A stretch of 26,857 nt of DNA from Lingula anatina. Its lineage: Eukaryota; Brachiopoda; Lingulata; Lingulida; Lingulidae. The position numbers were made by a program, and so were the translations under genes. The notes under the pieces were generated by a model. That model was not told the DNA's origin. It saw only the letters and a program-made list of their open reading frames with translations, and made no database searches. Location: contig NW_019776041.1 of the NCBI RefSeq assembly GCF_001039355.2, forward strand, positions 29,591 to 56,447, in the 5' to 3' direction. This document shows positions 20,387 to 26,857 of this stretch, piece by piece; positions within the stretch are counted from its first letter, which is position 1, and every line of letters begins with the position of its first letter.

Positions 20387-23300
20387 ATGTTTTCAAAGGC
20401 ATGTATGTCTGCACCTGTTTGCCTCTTGGTGGCCATTCTGGTGAGACTTGGCCTGATGTTGTATGGAGAGTGGCAGGATAGGACCATGCTAGTCAAGTAT
20501 ACAGATGTGGATTATTATGTTTTCACTGATGCTGCAAGGCACATTATTGAGGTAGAGGGGATGGGGTTGAGTTGAATAAGGTACACCTGTCATGTTCATG
20601 GCCAAAAAGATAGTCCATATACTGTATATAAGAGTCTGTACATAAGGTTATAAACAATTTCTGAGAGCCTCTGCCATGCAAGGTATTAACCAAAGTACCA
20701 CAGTTGTACAAATGAGAGAATTACGCAGCAATAATGCCAATGTGGCACATGCCAATCTGAAATAGAATTTGGGATGTGAGAGGTACCTGCATGCTTTTTC
20801 TAAAAAAAGTATGAATGTATAGGTACATTTAGTTTGTATGTATATGGTCATTGGATCACCCTGTTTTTTTTTTTTTTGTTTGTTTGTTTGTTTTTTTTTA
20901 ACGTATATGCATTGGTTTGGTTACTAAAGTGTTTGTTATTACTATTTCAGGGAAGATCTCCATATGATAGAGCTACCTACAGGTACACCCCCTTCCTTGC
21001 AATATTGCTGACACCCAATATATATTTGACAGTCTTTTTTGGAAAGCTCATCTTTATACTATGTGATGTACTCACAGGGTGGCTCCTATATAAAATACTG
21101 CAGGCTCAAGGAGTGGATGGCCAAAAAGCATTGTGGTATTCATTACTTTGGCTATTCAATCCTCTGCCTGTGACGGTATCAAGTCGGGGGAATGCAGAGT
21201 CCATTATGACAACATTGGTACTAAGCACAATATACACACTTATGAAGAAACAGTACGTGTTGTCTTCCATACTGTATGCTGTATCGGTGCATGTCAAGAT
21301 ATACCCCGTTACCTATGCACTGCCCATCTATCTGTTGCTCAATAGAGATTATCTTCAAAAGAAAACTGCAGGAAAGGACCAAAGAAAGCGGACAGATTTT
21401 TATGAGCTCATTATTCCCAATGCAGCAAGGATCACATATTTTGTGATAGCGGGAAGTGTGTTTGTTGCTTTAACTGGAGTGTGTTACTTTTGGTAAGGGT
21501 TTGATGGTATGGTTTTCTTTTTACTTGCACATAATAACATTATTAAGTGTAAAGATTTTGTTGCGGTGAATGATTAAGAATTCTTGCCTCTACAGTTTTG
21601 TCCTTTTTGGGATTGAAATTGACTTGCAGGCTTTGTTCCATTAATGTTCACAAACACTTTAAGAATTAACTAACAGACGGGATAATTCATTAACTGTGAT
21701 GGATTTGTGAAACTTGAAACTGGTTTTATTTATAAGAAAAAATGTTTTCCTTGCTTAATGATGAGCTTTTGATAGAACATGGTCTGTTTCATTTTTATCT
21801 GTGCAGGAATTTGAAATTTTCTTAAGGTTTACTATTGCTTACACTGAATGGATTGTATTTTGTAAGCTTTCAGCTGCAACTTCACTTTCCTTCACAACAA
21901 CAAGACCCAGGCATACCCAGCTACCAGACTCGGCACCGAATGATCCTGAATTCACCAGTAGATCGGACCATACTACCCATTTTCAAGGTGTGCCTCAGTA
22001 AGTGCTTATAGAAGTATCAGACGCAACACCGCTCTTGCCTAGTACGTTACGTGATAGCAATGCTTCTGAGCGGGTTGGAAAGCAGTGCATCTCATCTCAA
22101 AATTTGTTCCAGATTATGATACAGTGAAATGCCTACTGATGCACACCTTGAAAACGAGTAGTGTGATCTGATCTAACTGTGAATTCGGGATCATTTGGTG
22201 CCGAGTCTGGTAGGTTGGTAGGCCTAAGACCAGACCAAAAGATTTGGAAGCTTAATAGTTCCTACATGTTTGATTTATGACAATAATTTATTTGATTTTT
22301 CACAGGTATGGAAACAAGTTTCTTTACGAGACCTACTTATACCACATTACAAGGAGAGACATCCGTCACAACTTCTCAGTGTATTTCTACATGCTGTACT
22401 TACTAGAAGAATCCAGCTACTCCTTCTATTTGGGACTGGGTGTGTTCTTGCCACAGATGCTGTTACTGCTACTGGTATCATGGAAGATGTACCACAATCT
22501 GCCACTTTGCTGCTTTGTCCACACTTTTGTTTTTGTGACATTTAATAAGGTGGTAACTTCTCAGGTAAGTTAGGAGTATTGTTTGTGGTGAGTTTGTTTG
22601 TAAGTGTATGAATATCAGTGGCGGATCCAGAGATATTTTCTGACAGTCTTCCATATTATCTTTGTTGCGCCATCCCCCATTTTTGACCATCTTCCGACAG
22701 AAAAAAATTGATACCCGTCAATGTAAACTTGAAAATCTGACCGTCTTCCGGAAGACTCAGAAGACAGCCTAAATCTGCCCCTGAATATGTATGTGAATGC
22801 ATGCATTCATGTTAGGTGCCTGTGCTTTAACAACAGTAAAGTTAGCAATATAGTGTAATAGTCAGTGCTTTTTTCACACATCTTAATACGTCTGTGTATT
22901 AATTCGATTAAAATCCAATATTATATCGAGTCACCTGACAAGTTTTTCATATGAAAAGCAAATTTTGTTGAGACATCAGCTGTACTGAACTGAAGAGAAA
23001 AAGAGTCATTTTAAACATTTTCGCATCCATACAAGAGATATTGCATTATTGCGTGCAAAATTTTTTGCTGTAAAAATAGCATTTCTGTTCCTTTATTTAG
23101 TACTTCTTGTGGTATGGTTCCTTGCTGCCTCTGGTAATACCCCATTTGACCATGAAGAAAACTACAGGTGCTGGACTGGTCATTGCTTGGTTTGCTGGAC
23201 AGGTCAGTCTCAAATTGCGATAGATGTGACAGTAGCAGATTTGGTTATCACATGAGTTATTGGTCAAGTTAAAACATTTTAACTCCTAGCAAAATAGATA

Positions 23301-23808
23301 AATAAATAAATAAATAAATAGACTGGCACAAGTCTTTTAAGTTACATTTCCACAATTTGAAAAGCCCAAATCTTAGATTCAAGTTGCTGTTTCACCATTA
23401 GTCAACAAAAAGTGAAGTATTTAGACATTTTAATAATAAGGTCAGACTTTTCAAACCATATGGTACCTATTGTAAGTTTTCTGCTGAACAAGAGTGCATT
23501 TGTTGTAGATAACAGACAATACTTTTGCAACTTTCATCCAGGGCCCCTTTTTGGTCAGTCAACGTCATTGCATGTTATTGAATTCACAAGACAGCTAATG
23601 TGAAAGTAAATATACATGTATATCTGTTGTATTCCAGGCATTGTGGCTGACACCAGCCTATTATTTGGAGTTCCAGGGAGTGCCGACATTTCTTTACATC
23701 TGGCTTGCCAGCCTGGTTTTCTTCACAGTAAACATAGTGATACTGCAGCAGATAATCTTGGCATATAAAAGGACTAATGATCAGCTTGAATATTACAAGC
23801 CAGATTGA
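20387..23808 (+). CDS. PIGM: GPI mannosyltransferase 1 (PIG-M), complete, five coding exons
   Basis: Coding exons are 20387-20551, 20951-21492, 22306-22564, 23101-23202 and 23638-23808. The phases close to 412 residues, against about 423 in human PIG-M. PIG-M is the ER multi-membrane GT50 enzyme that adds the first mannose from dolichol-phosphate-mannose to the GlcN-PI precursor of GPI anchors, together with PIG-X. Diagnostic stretches are an N-terminal hydrophobic helix, the DxD motif at residues 40-42 within [14 protein letters not shown], then [33 protein letters not shown], and [20 protein letters not shown] at about 249-268. Many hydrophobic segments follow to a lysine-bearing cytosolic-type tail (YYKPD). 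The start is the first Met after an acceptor at 20381. It is divergent from the UBE2Q-like gene. Nothing suggests loss of function. Confidence 0.96.
20552..20950 (+). other. PIGM intron 1
   Basis: Donor GTAGAG and acceptor ATTTCAG. It contains a T-rich run with (TTTG)n at about 20863-20900. No gene or element is recognised. Confidence 0.8.
21903..22230. repeat. Long inverted repeat (foldback/MITE-like) in PIGM intron 2
   Basis: The left arm, about 21903-22000, and the right arm, about 22134-22230, are reverse complements over about 98 bp with roughly 85% identity by eye. For example, ACCAGACTCGGCACCGAATG faces CATTTGGTGCCGAGTCTGGT. The spacer is about 133 bp. An AAGCTT occurs just outside each arm (21864-21869 and 22248-22253), so the element may be slightly longer. 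No coding capacity. No clear target duplication was found. Confidence 0.85.
22616..22783. mobile_element. Short hAT-like MITE in PIGM intron 3
   Basis: The left end CAGTGGCGGATCCAG and the reverse complement of the right end, CAGGGGCAGATTTAG, form an imperfect 15-bp inverted pair. AATAT abuts both ends (22611-22615 and 22784-22788). The 168-bp body has repeated CTGACMGTCTTCC words and no frame. The CAG...CTG ends recall hAT elements, but the expected 8-bp target duplication is not clean. Confidence 0.55.
23203..23637 (+). other. PIGM intron 4 with (AAAT)n tract
   Basis: Donor GTCAGT and acceptor ATTCCAG. A tetranucleotide AAAT run lies at about 23298-23320. Nothing else is recognised. Confidence 0.8.
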
Positions 23809-24193
23809 AAGGCGCTCTCTTAGTACGAAGCAGTATGTACAGTGGAAACAACCAAATAAGTGGATCCCACTGAAACCACTGTAGCCTCCCAGTGTCAGAA
23901 TGCTGAAGCCGTGTGAATGGAATACTCCACAACTACCAAGTTGCTAGCATTTTAGGCCCTTTGTTGAGTGGTCCATATTGTGATACTTCAAATATACTGT
24001 AGCTCAGCTGAATAATTTATGTATTTTACACATAAAAAGGAGGGAAATTCTGTCCTTGCCAGGTGCAAAGTAGATAGCAACTATAGTGATGACTCAATCT
24101 TTTCAATTGGGAAAAAATTTAAATTTTTCAGATACAGATTATCTTTATCAGTAAATAATATATCCCTGATAAGCAGTTGTGGTGCTTTTTATA

Positions 24194-24199
24194 AATAAA
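24194..24199 (+). terminator. AATAAA poly(A) signal of PIGM
   Basis: AATAAA about 390 nt after the PIGM stop, in an AT-rich 3' UTR. It is the first perfect hexamer after the stop codon. Confidence 0.6.
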
Positions 24200-24229
24200 G
24201 TAGAACCATAGTGTGGCCTGCTTTTCAAT

Positions 24230-24235
24230 TTTATT
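24230..24235 (-). terminator. Candidate AATAAA for the convergent zinc-finger gene
   Basis: TTTATT on the plus strand gives AATAAA on the minus strand, only 31 bp beyond the PIGM signal. If used by the minus-strand zinc-finger gene, its 3' UTR would be about 1.4 kb. I saw no better hexamer between here and its stop codon. Confidence 0.35.
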
Positions 24236-25630
24236 GCAATCACTCAGTAGTCATGTTCTACTCTTGAGAATTATTGCTAAAGAAAGCAGTATCTATAAAA
24301 TTTACAATTTTCCCCATTGAAAAGATCAAGTCATTACACTATTTAGGTTAAGACTTTATACAATATATTTCATGATTGTAAAGGACAACAAAATAACCAT
24401 GAACTTCAACTTTCTTGGTTTGTATTGTCAAAGAAAGCAGTAAAGACTCCACAAACATAACAAGACGGGGTTGATAATGGCATGAATTACAGTTAACACG
24501 AGAGGCAAACCATACAAAAAAAACTATCATGGCATTATAGGTTATTGGAATTATTCAAAGATTTATCACAATATTCAGTAAACCTGTAAATACAGGGGCA
24601 TATATTATAATGTACTTTTCTAAGGAGTGCTATAACATGCATGTTCTTGAAGTAAACTGTAAAGCAGCACCTGTTTACACAGGAGTTAAATCATTTTAGG
24701 GCTCGTATTCATAATATATATTAATATATATATATATAATAGTGAAAAAATAGCTACATGTTAAATAGTTTTAAGGTGACAATTTCTAAAGTATTTAAAT
24801 CCCGCGACCTGAAGAGGGTTTACACACATAGTACAGTTTTACTGGTATGCTTTTTTCTAACATACCAAATTGAACAAAATACATTCATTGACAAGTGCAC
24901 AAAATCGAAATCATGTGATGAAAGTAAAACTCTGGTGCTGAGAAGTTCAAAATAAAACCGAAAATTACACCTGTGCTTCTTGTGCTCTGTTTAGCCTCTA
25001 CTCTGTAACAGAAGTATTAGCTGTTTGTATCTCCTTTGCCACAAAAGAAATATAAAAACAAATGTTGAATGCAATACATTTAAGAGACACAAATGTCCAT
25101 GGTGGTAAAAAAATTTAAATATCTTTTAAAAAGACAACTAAAGGAAATTAACTGTTCTGAGACTTTTCCAATAAGCAAATTTCACTCAAAACCCTCTACT
25201 GACAAATTGGCTTTGAAGCTCTTCATTTGCTGCCTAGAAACTAATTCATCTCATTCACATGAACTTGGACATGCATCTTTCAGGTTTTCTGCTTTTCTTT
25301 AAAATTTCATTCACAACAATAGAAATCTTTAACTACCCCTCTTCATGCCTCAACCATGTAAGGTAAAGCCATTAATCTTAAAATGTAAATCGATCACAAG
25401 ATTTTATCTTGATATAAGAAAATTGGCCCTTATTATTATACATCTTGTATATCTATCATTATGTATCTTAACTCGTCCACATAAACTCCAGCCAATAATG
25501 TTCCCATCATGATCAAACTGTCACCAAATCAACTAGTGAAGAAAAATAATATTAATAAATAAATCCCTCCACACTTGGCATGACAAATATTTCTTGGCAT
25601 ATCTGTCTAAACTAAGTCACTATGACTACC
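24236..25630 (-). other. Gene-free stretch, probably 3' UTR of the right-hand zinc-finger gene
   Basis: AT-rich, with a (TA)n patch at about 24714-24738. The open frames are short and featureless on both strands. I assign it to the 3' UTR of the minus-strand gene only because of the facing poly(A) signals. Confidence 0.4.
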
Positions 25631-26857
25631 CTAAGTATTATCCTGCTTAAGATCACTGTGGAGCAATTTCACCTCTTTCCCCCCTTGTGTTGGTCCCAGT
25701 TGATGAAAAGCCAATTCTGCATCCGACGATTCTGGGCTTCCTCCAGCACTTGTCCGTGTCTTGATAAGCTGGTGGTCGGGATGCTCCCGTTTATGATCTT
25801 CGAGCATGTCTTTCTCGGCAAATTGTTTGCCGCAGGAAGTGCAGCTGAGCTGGAAGCCACCATGATGGCGTTTGACATGTATCTTCAATGTACTGTTCTG
25901 AGCTGTTGCATACTCACAATGAGTGCACTTGTATGGCTTCTCCCCTGGAAAAAAATTAGTTTCGCCTTAGGCTAATATCTTCATCTATCTTTACAAATAT
26001 GATTAAGAGTAGAGGTCTAAGGATGTAAAAAATAAAAAAGTCAGTTTTTTTGTTTTTTTTTTGCGTCTATATTCAATTAACAACACTGTTTCCTAAAAAA
26101 ATTTAAAAGACAATGTAAACATTGACAATTTTGCCAAGCATACCAGTATGTATCCTGATGTGGACTTTCAAATGGCTGCGTTCCACTGTGGAGTAATCAC
26201 ACTGCTGGCATTTGAATGGCTTTTCACCTGAAAATATGGGCATTGCACAGTGGAGTTGAAAAATATCGCAAACACATCACTTTTGAGGAAAAAAACTTGG
26301 CTCATTTTAGTAAAGTAAATTTTATCCTAAGAAAATTTTTAATATCTATTTTCTTTAAAGCCATCAGCGATCTGGTTTAAAATTTTGACATATTATTTAT
26401 GTTTAACAATGACAACCTATTCAAAAATTACATCTTAAAGTAAGCTCACCAAAGGAAAATACATTTAAATTTATTCACATACCATAATATTTAATAAACA
26501 AAAATATGAAACAAAACCATTTACTTTAAACAACACCATACATTATGAAACTAAAACTGTAAGTAAAACAATGAGCTTTATTTAAATTTATAAAAGCTAC
26601 CTTGATGCTTGTACAAATGCTTCTTCAAATGTATCCTTTGGTTGAAAGAATTTCCACATTGGTCGCACTTGAATGGACGGGAGGTTGGGTAGCGCCTCTT
26701 CCTCTGTAGTGCTTTAGACAACAATGACCTAGACATCTGACTCGATGCCTCTCTGCTGCTTCTCTCCAAAGCTGCAGACATCGCGCCCTCTTTTGTATCA
26801 TCAACAAATTTGCTTTTGTCTGCATCCTGCGAGATATCCGATTGATAGCTATCACTG
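25631..26857 (-). CDS. C2H2 zinc-finger protein, last four fingers (5' partial)
   Basis: Three exons are visible: 26857-26601 (open to the window edge), 26227-26144 and 25944-25631, with GT/AG borders and closing phases, ending in TAA... TGA-type stop at 25631-25633. From the edge the protein starts with an acidic/Ser-rich stretch ([15 protein letters not shown]) and a basic RKRR patch. Four C2H2 fingers follow, beginning FKCDQC, FKCQQC, YKCTHC and LSCTSC. Fingers 1-3 are joined by canonical GEKP linkers, each split by an intron at the linker Gly, a regular one-finger-per-exon pattern. A tail of about 45 hydrophilic residues follows. By family it is a nuclear DNA-binding protein; more fingers may lie upstream. 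It shows no obvious close relationship to the left-hand zinc-finger gene, whose linkers and exon layout differ. Confidence 0.9.
25945..26600 (-). other. Two introns of the right-hand zinc-finger gene
   Basis: Introns 25945-26143 and 26228-26600 flank the single-finger exon. Both are phase 1 and split the linker glycine. A T-run at about 26046-26062 lies in the first. No element or gene is seen. Confidence 0.8.

Noticed and set aside
25622-25975. 117-codon plus-strand frame
   Set aside because: It is antisense to the last exon of the right-hand zinc-finger gene, which has intact C2H2 fingers and matching splice phases.
1-26857. CRISPR array, tRNA, rRNA or bacterial operon features
   Set aside because: No spaced palindromic repeats or tRNA/rRNA-like stretches were seen. 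The window is intron-bearing eukaryotic DNA.

Overview
The window is invertebrate nuclear DNA. It is AT-rich, its genes are split by short-exon introns with GT/AG borders, and it carries many microsatellites and small DNA transposons. The gene content and the intron-embedded MITEs fit a lophotrochozoan, probably a mollusc, but that placement is an inference. A single N lies at 11789.

Layout. (1) About 724-4418 (+): the 3' four exons of a gene for an eight-finger C2H2 zinc-finger protein with a Q/S/T/G-rich tail. Its 3' flank runs to about 5280. (2) 5281-6930: a transposon-derived stretch with a broken PIF/Harbinger (HARBI1-like) transposase. (3) 6947-8025 (-): a compact candidate gene that looks not previously described. 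It has a signal-peptide exon, three tandem copies of a 28-nt candidate cassette exon inside a GA-rich minisatellite, and a last exon for a 42-residue cationic peptide with eight regularly spaced cysteines. It also has a TATA-like box and a polyadenylation signal in suitable places. (4) 8060-12394: mostly gene-poor. It contains a diverged second copy of the zinc-finger gene's 3' flank and two MITE-like elements. (5) 12395-19322 (-): a complete nine-exon gene for a UBE2Q-like ubiquitin-conjugating enzyme of 319 residues. Two introns each hold a copy of a 215-bp Harbinger-type MITE with TWA target duplications. (6) 19323-20381: a head-to-head promoter region with NRF-1-like and CCAAT motifs. (7) 20387-23808 (+): a complete five-exon PIGM gene (GPI mannosyltransferase I, 412 residues). 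Its introns hold a long inverted repeat and a hAT-like MITE. (8) 25631-26857 (-): the 3' three exons of a second C2H2 zinc-finger gene, convergent with PIGM.

The genes do not form an operon or an obvious pathway. The E2 gene and PIGM probably share a bidirectional housekeeping promoter. PIGM and the right-hand zinc-finger gene converge on facing poly(A) signals. Exon models were built by hand from splice borders and reading phase. In each multi-exon model the phases close exactly, which is the main support for the calls. No similarity search was possible.
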